In this document: one piece after another, positions 1 through 12,065 of the stretch
Layout of the letters: the number at the start of each line of letters is the position of its first letter
Position numbering within the stretch: the first letter of the stretch is position 1
Assembly (NCBI GenBank): GCA_003550325.1
Contig: QKWP01000241.1
Location: forward strand, 213,281-277,280
Reading direction: 5' to 3'
DNA length: 64,000 bases
DNA from: Gigaspora rosea
Taxonomy: Eukaryota; Glomeromycota; Glomeromycetes; Diversisporales; Gigasporaceae
Made by a program: the position numbers and the translations under genes
Notes under the pieces: generated by a model
Told to the model about the DNA's origin: nothing
What the model saw: only the letters and a program-made list of their open reading frames with translations
Databases searched by the model: none

Positions 1-423
1 TTTTTTTTTTTTTTTTTTTGCAGGGTATTCGAAATGTCGTTTTCTAATCGGAGCAATTATCGAGATGATTCAAGAAATCGCCGTGATGTTTTTCTTCGTA
101 TTTCTTTATTGTTTTTCTTCGTATTTCTTTACACTGGAGCACAGGTATTATGCATAACACGATGGAGCCAGATCATAATCGGGCACCGAAGAGAACAAGT
201 GACAAGACAAGCGAAGAAAGAAAGCACTGAGATTCACCATTTACTCCCACATGTATCTTTATAATCTCCGCATATCACATGCATCTATAATCTCCATTGC
301 ATACAATCATATGCTATTACCTTTTTCATAAAAGACTCAATTTCATATAAACCACAAATCAGGTTATCCTCGCGATAATAACCCTAGCGTGACTTCGTCA
401 ACGCATAGGGCTAAAATACATAC
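1..423. other. Window edge, no supported gene
   Basis: The window opens with about 19 T followed by GCAG, which could be the 3' end of an intron, but no upstream sequence is available to test it. A 76-codon open frame follows (34-264). Its product is basic, with a short hydrophobic stretch, and I cannot tie it to any family, so I do not call it. Similarity to the duplicated segment starts only near 424. Confidence 0.4.
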
Positions 424-588
424 ATTTTTGATACAACAATTTAGGAAACTAATGAGTAATAAAAAACGTAACTATTGATGTAACTTTTGTATTACTTTGA
501 TCAAACATTAAATGTCCTCCGTTACACTCCAGACAATTAAAGTTTTATTTTATTTAGAGATTGAATTTTTTTTTCATTCGTTAAAAAA

Positions 589-2267
589 ATGGACTCTGAA
601 CAACTTCGCGTACTTGTCCTCAAATATGAAGACGGCGTTGGTGTTGAGAAAGACGAAAAGAAGGCTTTTGAATATTATATGAAAGCAGCTGAATTAGGAA
701 ATTCAGATGCGATGCAACATGTTAGTCTTTGTTATTATTATGGAATTGGAGCAGAAAATAAATAACCAGAAATCATTTGAATATTGTAAGAAATCTGCTG
801 ATTTGGGTAATGCTTCTGGAATGTCTAATGTTGGTGACCATTATACATATGGACAGGGAGTTAATCAAGATTATAATAAAGCATTTGAATACTATAAAAA
901 ATCTGCTAATATTGGGAGTTCAAAATCGGCCATGTATAATGTTGCTGACTGTTATCGAAATGGTATCGGTACAAAGAGAGATATTCAAAATGCAAATTAT
1001 TGGTTCAGAAAATATAAAAGTCTTTTGAAAACTAATAAATCACCCGATCACATCAATCCTGAACTTAAGAGGATTTTAGACGATAAGAGATTTAAATTAT
1101 CTTGGATTGATTATAAAGAGTTTAACGATTTCGAAGAAGAAGGAAAGGGAGGATTCGCAACTGTATATAGTGCAAATTGGTTTGATAGAATTAATGATAC
1201 ATGGAAATATGTCGCATTTAAAGTAATTCATAATTCAAATGAAAATGAGCATGAATTTATCCAGGAATTGAAAAATTGCTGTGAAATTGGTTATTCGAAT
1301 CCTTCGTTCTTAGAATGTCATGGAGTTTCAAGAAATGATGATGTTGATTATATTATTGTTATGGGGATTGCACCAAAAGGATCGTTACGACAAAACCTTG
1401 TTGAAGTATCACAATTGGAATGGAAGGATAAATTGAATATTTGAACGGTATAGTTATTGATCTTGAGTCGATTCATGCGCAAGAACTCGTTCATAGAGAT
1501 TTACACAGCGGGAATATTTTGCAAAGAGATGAATTGCAACAAGCATGCATCACAGATCTTGGACTTTCTAAAAATGAAAAGGAAGGAAAAATTTGTGGTA
1601 TTCTTCCATATATAGCACCTGAGGTTTTAGTTGGTCAACCATATACTAAAGCATCAGATATTTACAGTCTTGGAGTTATCATGACAGAGATTTCAACCGG
1701 ACAAAGAGCATTTGACGGAATTCCGTTCGATGATTATCTTGTAACAAGAATTATCGATGGANAGGAAAAATTTGTGGTATTCTTCCATATATAGCACCTG
1801 AGGTTTTAGTTGGTCAACCATATACTAAAGCATCAGATATTTACAGTCTTGGAGTTATCATGACAGAGATTTCAACCGGACAAAGAGCATTTGACGGAAT
1901 TCCGTTAGATGATTATCTTGTAACAAGAATTATCGATGGAACAAGACCTAACTGTTTAGGACCTGATTGCTATATAAAATTAGCTACGAAATGTATGGAT
2001 AAAGATTTTAATAAACGACCTACTGCAGCAGTAATTAATGAAACAATCACACGATGGTTAGATGAAATAGATCAGGAATATGATAATGAAATCAAAAAAC
2101 AAATTTTGGAAGCTAATAGGATTAAACCAGAACCGATTAAACAAATACATTCGCTTGATGTATATACTAGCAAGATATATGAAACCAAAAAATTTTCCGA
2201 ATGTATTAGTCAACCGATTAGTATTGTAGAAATATCGAGTAATCTCTCAAATTTAGAATTAAATTAA
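589..2267 (+). pseudogene. Sel1-like repeat / protein kinase fusion, copy A, frameshifted
   Basis: The ATG at 589 begins MDSEQL, the same start as the paralogue at 41429. The N-terminal part is made of Sel1-like repeats, visible as recurring GxGVxxDxxKAFEYYxKSAxxG units, which are helical protein-protein modules. A kinase domain follows: glycine loop GKGGFATVY, candidate VAIK lysine in VAFKVI, catalytic loop HRDLHSGN, DLG in place of DFG, and APEVL. A Ser/Thr or TKL-type signalling kinase is the likely ancestral role. One extra base near 757 runs into TAA at 763-765, and one T is missing near 1440 relative to the paralogue, giving TGA at 1442-1444. An N at 1762 sits inside a 178 bp duplication that is probably an assembly artefact. 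The terminal TAA is at 2265-2267. Sequencing error cannot be excluded for the single-base lesions. Confidence 0.85.
1584..1940 (+). repeat. 178 bp direct duplication around a single N
   Basis: Positions 1584-1761 and 1763-1940 are the same 178 bases with one difference seen (TTCGAT versus TTAGAT), separated only by N at 1762. The duplication repeats kinase residues from the activation segment onward. The paralogue at 42420-42520 has this stretch once as far as it extends. Overlapping contig ends joined by a one-base gap is the simplest explanation. Confidence 0.85.
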
Positions 2268-3133
2268 ATTAACGTCATCAATCACATTTAAATTGTGTAA
2301 GAAATAATTTTTATAAATGTAGTTAATCAACTCGTACAAATAAGAAAGTAAACGGTATTTTGGTTTATATGGTTGTAAATACTATTTATTATTAAGGCGC
2401 CTTAATCTTTGAGTCAAGGAGTATCGGAAAATAATTTTTATTTAACGTAAAATATTTTAAATTGATTAAGCGTGTTTATCTTTAATATGATTATGCGTAA
2501 CTTAATAATGCTTATTACAAATAAATTCATTTTTTATTAGTGAAAAAATATTAAATGTGTTTTTCATTTTAGTCATCAAACTTTTTACAACAAACCTACT
2601 TTTTTTAAACGTTTACAATCAAAGATATCATAACTATTTTACTTTTCGCATTAATAAGCTTTTATGAAAATAAACATTCAAGAAACACGAATTACAATAA
2701 CGAATATATTTGTAATTTTGATGACAAATTTGATAAATAATAAAAAAATCAATAACATATAAGGACCGCACAAGTATCAGTTTCAATGATTATTTGGATT
2801 GATCATAATAAATGAGCACTAGTGCGATCACTCAAAATCACATCGAAAATGATGCTTGAGAAGATTTCAATTGCGTCATAAATCTCATACTGCATTTCTG
2901 TATTTGTAAATATAATTTTACTTGAGCACTATTATAATCACTTGTTAATCGCATTAAGATTGACACTTGAGAACAATCTTAAGCCAGCGAATTGAAAATG
3001 TTACGAAAACTATCTGTAAGTTCATACGCATGTATGAGTGCAATTTTCAATAATCTTATTGATGATTTGTTCATTAGCAATTATCCCATTTTTTTCTAAA
3101 TCATTTATCATATTGTGCAATAAATAATATAAA

Positions 3134-3470
3134 ATTCGGGATGGACGGACTGTTTTTTTTTCATTAACTGCAAATAGAATAATTTTCACATTTAAGGTCA
3201 TACAAGGTCAATTTCATTTTGCACAATAAGGAATCAAAACATTGGGCCGGCAGTCATAATTTTCCTGTCAGTCCTATCGGACAATTGCGGGAAATTAAGG
3301 TCTCCTTCGGTTGACACCGGATGAAAATAGCAGGAAAAAAAAGATGTCAAAAATCGAACAATTGGCACAATTGGGATCTAAAAAAAAAAAAAAAATGAAA
3401 AAATTTGAAAAAATGAAAAAATGGGTCGGCAGGTAATGCAAAACGAAAAATCAACTTTGCATGGCCTAAT
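3134..3470. mobile_element. MITE-like insertion, filled site relative to copy B
   Basis: Copy B (near 51780-51795) reads straight from the AATAATATA side to AAAGGATATA, while copy A has about 337 extra bases here. The inner part has imperfect inverted ends: TTAAGGTCATACAAGG at 3192 and the reverse complement of TTAGGCCATGCAAAG at 3455-3469. A related element lies at 38635-38967 in the opposite orientation, sharing an ATTTTTGACA block. No transposase is encoded. Confidence 0.65.
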
Positions 3471-4037
3471 AAAGGATATAACAATGAAAACGGATAAAAT
3501 TGATCACTGCAATGTGCATGTTTTATAAGTTTATCATAATCAAATGCGTATTATTGTATATTTTTATTTTCAATTAAATTTAAATCAAATTTATAAAGCA
3601 TTAACGTAAATATATAGTATATTTAAATACTTATATTACATTATTAAAGAAAATTCTTACACTAACACACTAAATTTAATTATCTTATTTAAGTGCTTAG
3701 ATTAATGTCCATTTTTTATACTTACAGTAATTTAAATAATTTATATAAATATTTATACTTCAGTAATTGCTACTTCTGTACTTGCAAATTAAATTTAATA
3801 TTTGTTTTAAATTATCTTTATAATACTGACTAAATTAATATTTGTTTTAAAAAATCTTTATAATTACGGATTAAAATAATGAGTATAAAATAAATTAATC
3901 TTTATGGATTAAATTAATGCGTATAAAATAAATTAATATTTATGGATTAAATTAATGTGTATAAAATAAATTAATATTTATGGATTAAATAACTAAATAA
4001 TTTTAATAATGTGAACGCGAATAAAATGAAACAAAAT

Positions 4038-4140
4038 ACACGTAGTAATATACACGTTGTAATTTACACGTAGTAATATACACGTAGTAATTTACATGTA
4101 GTAATATACACGTAGTAATTTACACGTTGTAATATACACG
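4038..4140 (+). repeat. Short tandem repeat, TACACGTAGTAATA type
   Basis: Seven or so units of 14-15 bp alternate between TAATATACACG and TAATTTACACG endings. The same array closes copy B at about 52260-52365 with different unit number and order, so the array has changed length since duplication. Confidence 0.8.
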
Positions 4141-5040
4141 AAAAATTTAATTGAAATATTAGATAAATATAATATCTTTTTTACATTTGACTAATATTCT
4201 ATATATTTATAACCGTCGATTTAAATTTTTAAAAAAATTTACAAGTTAAATTTTAAAATATTCATTGTTTTACTAATATTTTTCTATTTGACTAATATTT
4301 TACATATTTATAACCGTCGATTTAATTATTAAAAAAAATTTACAAGTTAAATTTTAAAATATTCATTGTTTTGCTAATATTATCTAAAAGTCAAAATACA
4401 AAATTTTGACTAATGATAGGAGAATAAAGTAAGCATAACAAATTTTATAGTACTATCCAACTAATCTTATATATCATCTAATCGATTTTATACATCACAA
4501 ATTTTATAAAAATATTAAATACATGTATATATCTATATGTTTTTAAATAAAATTACCGATTGATTTCGATTTATTAAGGATCATTATTTCTAAACAATAC
4601 TTCATTTCTATAACATTTCATAGAATACCATTCTAAATTTTTTATCTTCTTTTTAATTTTTCATCTTTTCTTGGTAAAAGTAGTAAAGGTGACGGCAATG
4701 TCATTATTCAAGTTTATTATTATTGGCTAAAAATAAAATAATCATATTCTGATTTAAAAAAGAAATGTCAAATGAAATTTAAAAATCAACATTTAAAAAT
4801 CTAAAAATATTACCTTTTCTTTCATATACAACATCCCATCCTTCAAAAGAAAGTTTCTATTTTTCTTTCTCTTTTTTTTTCTTCATTGTCAATTCCTTTT
4901 CATAATCTTTTTCACTCTTTAACGACTTAATAACTCCTTCCCACAACCACTTCCCACCTAAAAATGGATTCCCATTAGGACATCTATAAATCTCAAGTCA
5001 ATTGCCAGAACATAAAATCTGTTCTATATGCACATTATAG

Positions 5041-5154
5041 ATGCCTGGCGAAACTAAATTTTGCCTTGTCGAAATGACGAAACCATAAGTTTCGTCAAGT
5101 TTCGTCAATGACGAAACTTATGGTTTCGTCAGGTTTCGTCATTTCGTCAGGCAT
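5041..5154. repeat. Short fold-back element, GACGAAAC type
   Basis: The sequence runs from ATGCCTGGCGAAAC to CGTCAGGCAT and can fold on itself through TGACGAAACCATAAG and CTTATGGTTTCGTCA. The CGAAAC/GTTTCG units match those in the 1.2 kb element at 12453-13683, so this is probably a small member of that family. Confidence 0.6.
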
Positions 5155-5551
5155 CACTAATGCACATGCCATTAATCCACCATTAATAAAAATTTTATTT
5201 TTTCCCACCTTTTTTTAAATATTGAATAATTATCTAAAAATACAAATCTATCAATTAAGTGTACTATTGGTTCTTTACCTTCATACGGAATATACAGTGG
5301 TGGAAATAGTAATAATTGTAGTTGATGTGAAATTAAAGGTTGTAGATGTTTAATTGAATTATTTGATGGAATAGTCAAATAGGTATAAATGGGTATATCC
5401 AAATAATGCTAATATTTTATTTTCATTGTTTTTTACTAATAGATCTCGGAATGCTATTGCAATATTTTTATAGGTGCTAATCTATAAATTGATAAAAAGT
5501 ATATTGGATTTTTTTTTCTTAAAAAATACGAGGTTTAAATTAACATAAGGA

Positions 5552-7270
5552 TTAATAAATATATACAATTGCTTTAAGTCTTAAATCAAAACAAACGTCA
5601 TTCTGTGCTATGCTGGAAATAAAATCTTGATCAACACCTTCAGCTGACCAAAGTGAATGCAACATTTCATCAAATTCTTGTTTCGATTTAATACTTCTAT
5701 AATTCTCATCATCTAAAATTTTTTCCAATACCACCTTCTTATCATTGCAGTTTTAGATTCATAAGAGTTTAACCTTTGTTTATTATCTCTATGTATCGAA
5801 TTATCATATTTGTCTTTTAAGTCATCTTCAATAATACTAGAATGATTAAAAAGTAAGTCAATCAATGGTAAATCATTACAATCCCATGCATTCTCAAAAT
5901 TTCCGATAAGGCACATATAAATTTTGATTAATTAAAAGATTGGTGAAAAATGAATAATTGCATAATGAAATCTTTATGTGCTTAATATTTTGAAGAGCTT
6001 ATTCATTATAGTTATAGTTGTCGGGATATATTTGAATTGGAGGTATGTTCGGATCTGAAAAATGTATAATGATATGAAATATTGAAGTATGCTTGGAGAC
6101 AAGGTAAAATAGATATTTTGTAATTATCTCTTGCGTATATCTATTTTTTTAAAAATATATATATATATATAAAAGTCAATAATAACTATTTTAAGATAAA
6201 ATAATTAATTACCAGTAAAATATTTTAAATACTTATGAATCAATGAAATTTTGATCTAGTTTCACAACAGTTCCCTCAATAGGAATAGGTCTATTATATA
6301 TTTCTTAATTTTTATAATAATGCAATTTATATGCCTCTTTAAGAATATGTGGTATAGTTAAGAAAATCTCTAATGATGTGTCATTATTACACTAAGCAGA
6401 TTTAGAGAATATAGATGCTGTCGCAACCAATTTTTTTCTGAATCGTTGTATCAGCGTATTATTCTTATAAGTAACGTTTTCACTAGAAACATCATCAGGA
6501 TGAGAAGGATCTGTATACATAGCTAGTCCTGTAGTCTCATATCAAGGTATCCTGATTTATGATGCCTTTTAGTCATTAGAAGGTGATATATGAAATAGTA
6601 AACCTATAAAAAAATATCGCATGAATAGGTTTAGATAAATTTACTGAATTAAAGAGTCATATTATTTACTAATAAATATACATACACAAGTCTGGTTGGT
6701 TTATCAGCTTCACTTTCACGATCAATGTTTTATCAAAAGTATTATTAACTTCCAAAACAATGACTTTTAAAGCATCCGTAATATTGTAACAATAAAAAAA
6801 GCTAACAGGATTAAACGCATAACAAAAAATCTTGGCATTGTGATTAATTCAACTCGAAATAGATTTTCTGTTGGCATATGTTTTATATAATAAATAAGAT
6901 TTTTATTAAAATTTACTCATGAGATAATAATATATACAGTATATTAAAATTTTTAAAGAGATTAATGATATTTACATGATTTTTGATATGCAAGAATAGC
7001 TTTTCTTTTATTATCCTGTTCTTTTTTGCCATACCTTCGGTAGATTCATTTTCGTTAACACAACCAAGGTAGTCATCATCATATATATTAAAAATAGACG
7101 TTCTATTATTGTATCCTAGTCTTTAGAAAAAAACCCACGGTTAATTCTTTAAATAGTCGAATCTGAACGACAAACTAAATAAAAATTATTCAAAAAAACA
7201 ACACATATAAATCCTCCTCGACCATTTTTCTCAAGTAATTCTAAATCAATTCCAATAAGTAAAAGCAAAT
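5552..7270 (-). pseudogene. Eroded minus-strand gene, family not recognised
   Basis: I do not recognise this gene. Several minus-strand stretches read like protein, though broken. 5552-5916 encodes two overlapping frames that join through one frameshift near 5720 and include the stretch DDENYRSIKSKQEFDEML. Around 6240-6300 a frame reads RPIPIEGTVVKLDQNF. Around 6380-6560 a frame reads GLAMYTDPSHPDDVSSENV and ends at an in-frame stop. Around 6990-7110 a frame contains YNNRTSIFNIYDDDYLG, and near 7200-7260 another reads IGIDLELLEKNGRGGF. AT-rich gaps between them could be introns. The stretches lie in consistent order on one strand, which suggests one multi-exon gene. No catalytic motif was identified. 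Confidence 0.4.
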
Positions 7271-7377
7271 ACTCAAAAGCAAAGTTTTACAAAAATATAA
7301 TATTTAAGTTTTTTGATTTATTGATTTATTAATAAATTGTTTTAAGTAGATACGGTTAATTTATATAATTTTTGACA

Positions 7378-7532
7378 GTGTGAAACCTGAGTTGTGAAAT
7401 AGTGAAACCTGCTATGATCATCACGTGAGTATGAAATCCGCTTTTATATAATAAAAAACATAATAAAACGCGGATTGCACCCTAACCCGATCTACAAAGC
7501 GGATTTCACTATTTCGCAACTCAGGTTTCACC
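7378..7532. mobile_element. 155 bp MITE-like inverted repeat
   Basis: About 28 bases at the left (GTGAAACCTGAGTTGTGAAA) recur inverted at the right (TTTCGCAACTCAGGTTTCAC) around a roughly 95 bp centre. No coding capacity. Target duplication not resolved. Confidence 0.65.
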
Positions 7533-7539
7533 TTGTTCT

Positions 7540-9085
7540 ATTATAAATATCATTTCCAAAACATTTATTTTAGGAAATCGAAATCGAAGTAAATGAAAAA
7601 TTAAAATCATGAAAATTAAATATTTTAAGAAGAATCGAAAAGATATTTTGAAACAAATTAATAGTTGAGTAATTTTCTCAGTCAACCATTTTTCATATGT
7701 TTCACAGCTAAATTTAGTTAACTTTATCAGTAATGCTGCGTAGATAATCCATTAACGTTATTAGCGTTAGCTAATTGCTTAAATCGGAAATCGGAAATCT
7801 GCTGTTGGTATGATAGAAAAACTATTTTTTAGCTATACATTTAGTCGAAACTTGGCATTCGGCTCTGACTCCTACTAGTGATCTCTGTTAATTGCTATAT
7901 AACTAACTATTTGATGCTGCAGCCATTATTAAAGAATTAGGTCTACAAACAGAAGAACCATCATAAAGCCTAATTATTTCAACCCTATTAAAATTTATTA
8001 ATATAAACACAAGAACACAGACGTTTAAGCATTACCACCGCTTTCTTTTAGATGAAAATGGATGGTTTAAAGGTTGAATGTTGTCACATTATCTGTTAGA
8101 AGGGTAAACGTTTTGTACTGATGTTGAACGTCAAAATCAACTTGCGTTGCAAAATTCTAAACTGATTGGTTGGATAGAAAATTCATAATTAAAATTTATA
8201 ATTTTAACCATTAAGGGATTCCAAAGTTAACTTATTTTAAAAATAAATGAGTGTTTGAAAAGTCCTATTTCTGTTTTGAAATTTCTAAATCAAAATACTG
8301 AAATATGAAATAGAAGATAACATATTCAAACTTTTTTTTTAATGATGTTATGTCATATAATATTATCGTAATAATAAGGAATTATAATTATCGCTTAAAT
8401 TTTTTTTAATATATCATCAATTAAAGTTTTTTTAATAACTCTTTGATATGTCATCGCCTAAATTTTTTTTAGTATATGATTTTTGCTGTATTATTATACG
8501 TACAAATAAACTTCCAAATAAAATAATAGATCACTGATTTCAAAACAAATACGTCACTAATACAATTCAAATTCAGAAACCTGAACCTTAGGTCTATACC
8601 CCCTATTATCAATAATAAAAATAAATTTATAAAAAGATAGATGAAATTGAAATTCTTATTCATCAAATTACTCTATATTAAATTTTTAAAAATAACCGAG
8701 TTACAAGAGCATTAAATTTTATCACACAATGCATTAGAAAAGCTTACTAAATTTCTTGATGGCAAATTTGTCAATAAACGCCGTAAAAACTTTATTTTAT
8801 TACGCAAGAATATTATGATTCCGGCATTAAAGTTCAAAATCCATTAAATACAATGATTGAATCGGCTAAAAATCAAAATATTCAGTTACAAAGTCTTGAA
8901 ATATTGAAAAATCCAGTATTGCAATTTATCAAAGCTATGTCAAATTTGCTGATATGTCCTCTCAACGGAATATTTAACGTACTTTGTAGTTTACACTAAG
9001 GTATTTAAAATATGTTAACACTTTAAAACTATAGGATGCGATATGTCAAACAAAAAATTAAAATATATTTATTTTTTAATTTATC
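7540..9085. other. AT-rich stretch with short coding-like remnants
   Basis: Mostly AT-rich. Two plus-strand fragments look like decayed coding sequence: near 8110-8190 (containing DVERQNQLALQNSKLIGW after stops) and near 8732-8840 (containing NALEKLTKFLDGKFVN). They may belong to a single old gene, but I cannot name it or join the parts. No regulatory element seen. Confidence 0.3.
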
Positions 9086-9089
9086 GATC

Positions 9090-9180
9090 CAGTCGTCCCT
9101 CTCTATAATCACCAAATCCGTCACACCCTATTTTGGTGATTGTAAAGAGGTGTGACTATAAATAAAATACCTCATTATGG
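9090..9180 (+). repeat. CAGTCGTCCCTC terminal repeat, copy 1
   Basis: The sequence begins CAGTCGTCCCTCTCTATAAT and contains short inverted motifs (TTTGGTGATT, GTGTGACTATA). It is closely similar to 63535-63620. Related GTGACTATA motifs recur at 10540-10720, which may be the other end of one larger element that hosts the palindromes between. The boundaries are uncertain. Confidence 0.45.
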
Positions 9181-9185
9181 GCATC

Positions 9186-9577
9186 TATAGGCGTAATGTG
9201 GCGTGCCTCCATCTAAAACTTTTTTTCTTACTAAGTCAATGATACATGCCCACTAATTAAAAGTTGTAGAGCTCGTCGAGACGCATCTAACGGTGGTTAG
9301 ATAATTCAAATCGGCCCAGTGGATGGCGAGATATCGTCGAAAACAATTGGCCGACTATATAAAATCTCTATTTAAACAATATTTGTTTACATAAGAGATT
9401 TTATATAGTCGGCCAATCGTTTTTCGACGATATCTCACCATCCACTGGGCCGATTTGGATAATCTAACCACCGTTAGATGCGTCTCGACGAGCTCTACAA
9501 TTTTCAATTAGTGGGCATGTATCGTTAACTTAGTAAGAAAAAAGTTTAAGATGGAAGCACTCCACATTTCGCCTATA
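9186..9577. mobile_element. Long palindromic fold-back element (392 bp)
   Basis: Two arms of about 185 bp are near-perfect inverted copies around a centre near 9381. Recognisable paired blocks are TATAGGCG...CGCCTATA at the ends, CTCGTCGAGACGCATCTAAC with its complement, and GGCCGACTATATAAAATCTC with its complement at the centre. The element encodes no protein and would form a very stable hairpin as RNA or single-stranded DNA. Confidence 0.8.
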
Positions 9578-9606
9578 GTGATTTTCATATGTAATCTCCA
9601 TCACGG

Positions 9607-9788
9607 ATTTTTATATAGTCGGCCAATCGTTTTTCGACGATAACTCGCCATCCACTGGGCCGATTTGGATGATCTAACCACCATTAGATGCGTCTCGACG
9701 AGTTCTACAACTTTCAATTAATAGACATGTGTTGTTAACTTAGTAAGGAAAAAAATTTAGATGGAAGCACTCCACATTTCGCCTATAG
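9607..9788. repeat. Third arm of the palindromic element
   Basis: About 182 bp repeats the right arm of the 9186-9577 element in the same orientation, with a few changes (for example GAGTTCTAC for GAGCTCTAC). It ends with the same CGCCTATAG. The locus therefore has one inverted pair plus an extra direct copy. Confidence 0.75.
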
Positions 9789-9799
9789 GATCACTCTCC

Positions 9800-11464
9800 A
9801 GTTGACAGGCGGGTTATCAATTAATAGATATGGTCCAGAGCGAAAAGGTTCATACCTCAAAAATGAATTTAATCTTTGTACTTAAATAGCTTAATAAATT
9901 ATAATTAAATGTTTCTAATCTTTTATGTAAAATAAAGTAGGTTATAATTTATCTTTTTGTATAATTTTTATTATAATAATATAGTTTTATTTTAACAATT
10001 CATTATATATTACTTTTTGAATTGAGTAAAAAAAAAAAAGTTTTTTTTAAAAAAAAATCTATTTTAACCATTTTCGCAAAAAGTATGAAGTTTTATAAGT
10101 TTGTATTACGCAAGTGCATTAGTGTGCATATAATAAACATACAGTTAAAATTTGGGCAAAATTGGATTACTAGTTGTTAAAAAATTGGTCATTAAAGTCA
10201 AGTAATTATATTTTTTTACTATATAAAATATATAAAAATTACTATTAAATTTATATAGTAAATTTTACAATTGATTTTTTAAGTAAGTTAGCATAAATCA
10301 AACTTTTTATTTTATCAAAAAAATAGTAATTAAAAATTTTATATTTTTAATAATCCGAATACTAGTCACATTTAATAAATTAAAAATATTAAAAATTATT
10401 TTGTAGAAAAAAATGTTTACTAATAACTATTTGAGGTACGAACCTTTTTGTACTGGACTATAATTTAAATTACATAAATATAAAAATTGACCAATCAGAT
10501 TATATAATCCATATTTAGTTAAAAATTGGTGACTATAATGAGGGTTTTTTATTAATAAAATTGTTAAAAAATCAAAATTTAATAGTGATAGTGATTATAA
10601 GCGATTTGTGACTATAATGAGGTTTTTTTACTATGTTTGAGTCCATCGCACAAAATGGATGCTTAAATAGAGGTGTGACAATATGGGGTGTGACTATAGG
10701 GTGGTCTGACTATAGATATTTTAGATATTTGTTACATTTAACAATTATTCAAGACGAGAAAGTTTTTTCAACTCAGTTGTAGTAAAACCAATTGTTACTA
10801 ATAAATTTCTTAATTGAATTCATTTTGATTTAATTTCAATGACTAGCTTTTCATAAATAATTTTGCAATCTGATTGTTGTTTAAATTGAATTCAACGATT
10901 TAATTTTAAATTGAATTGCACAATTAACCTAAGCTGATACCAAATATGCAAGTTTTCATTCCAAGTACAGCATAGATGCTATTATAAACAAGAATGTTTT
11001 TAATTAACAATAACCTATCATCGCTGGTTCTAATAACTTGAAATTTATGAATAAAAATATATGATCTTATACCTTTACTACTTACTATATAGACAACTAA
11101 TTGTTATGCAAGCTATTTTTGATTACTTTTTTTTTTTTGAATTTCATTTTACACATTGATTTTACAATCAGATTGGGTGTTAATAATGGAACTACCAAAG
11201 TTTTACACTAAGGCTTTATTCGACAGTATTGTAGTTCTCTAAAGCTCCAAGAGGATTCGTTCTTTTTTCACTCCGCCAGGGACAGTACCAACAATTTATT
11301 AGCCATGGTATTTTGCTAAGTCTCTCAACTGACTTTAATAGATACGTTAAGACATACAATACAAACAATCAGCTTATGTAGGATAATAAAAAAAAAAGAA
11401 AAGCAAAAATAAATTATAAACATATATATATGTATATATAGAAAAGAAAATTGACAATAAATAA
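9800..11464. other. AT-rich gap, no gene seen
   Basis: No convincing open frame. GTGACTATAATGAGG motifs at 10527-10630 and GGTGTGACTATAGGG near 10690 resemble the repeat at 9090. Homopolymer A/T runs occur near 10028 and 11130. Otherwise nothing can be supported. Confidence 0.5.
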
Positions 11465-12065
11465 AGGGAATTGCTATTCGCACCATGTATTTTTGCTATT
11501 CACACCATGGTTACACAAAAATTTCTATTTTTAGAATTCAAAATAATATATGCACAAAGGCTCAGTACATTGTTTTTGCAAAAATAATTTTTGGTTACAT
11601 GCTGCTAATGCCGTGTAATGTTACACAAGTCTAATTTTGTAACCTAACCCTGAGTTGGCCAGCATTAAGCTTAATGCTAGTGGGCACTATCATGATAATG
11701 CCCCGGCAGGTTAGACATAATTCCGGCCCACCCTAATCCTAAATCTAGAACGTATGCATCTAGTATATATACAGTGATTGGCTAGATTTAGGGTTAGGGT
11801 GGGCCGGAATTATGTCAAACTCCGCTGGGCATTATCATGATAGTGCCCACCAGCATTAAGCTTAATGCTGGCCGACCCAGTTTAGGTACCAAAATTAGAC
11901 TTGTATAATGTTACATAACATTAGTGGTGTGTAACCAAAAATTATTTTTGCAAATAGAATGCACTGGGCCTTTGTGTAACACAAGTGCATAAATTTTAAA
12001 AATAGAAACTCTTGTGTAACCATGGTGCGAATAGCAATAATCCATGGTGCGAATAGCAATTCCCT
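11465..12065. mobile_element. 601 bp fold-back element
   Basis: The ends are AGGGAATTGCTATTCGCACC and its inverted copy. Arms of about 280 bp pair almost throughout, including the CAGCATTAAGCTTAATGCT and CCACCCTAATCCTAAATCTA blocks and their complements. The flanks share AAATAA, a possible 6 bp target duplication, but the context is low complexity. No transposase frame. Confidence 0.75.

Larger units (their letters stand above)
424..4140 (+). repeat. Segmental duplication, copy A
   Basis: This segment runs parallel to 41265-52365 once the retrotransposon in the latter is removed. Shared sequence includes the leader before the Sel1-kinase start, the gene itself, about 1.8 kb of AT-rich 3' flank and the TACACGTAGTAATA tandem repeat at the far end. 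Copy A is uninterrupted at the site where element 2 entered copy B (near 2873-2880). It carries its own insertion, at about 3134-3470, that copy B lacks. Lesions in the two gene copies differ, so decay came after duplication. Confidence 0.9.

Noticed and set aside
34..264. 76-codon frame at the window start
   Set aside because: Biased composition, includes a duplicated TTTCTTCGTATTTCTTTA phrase, no domain.
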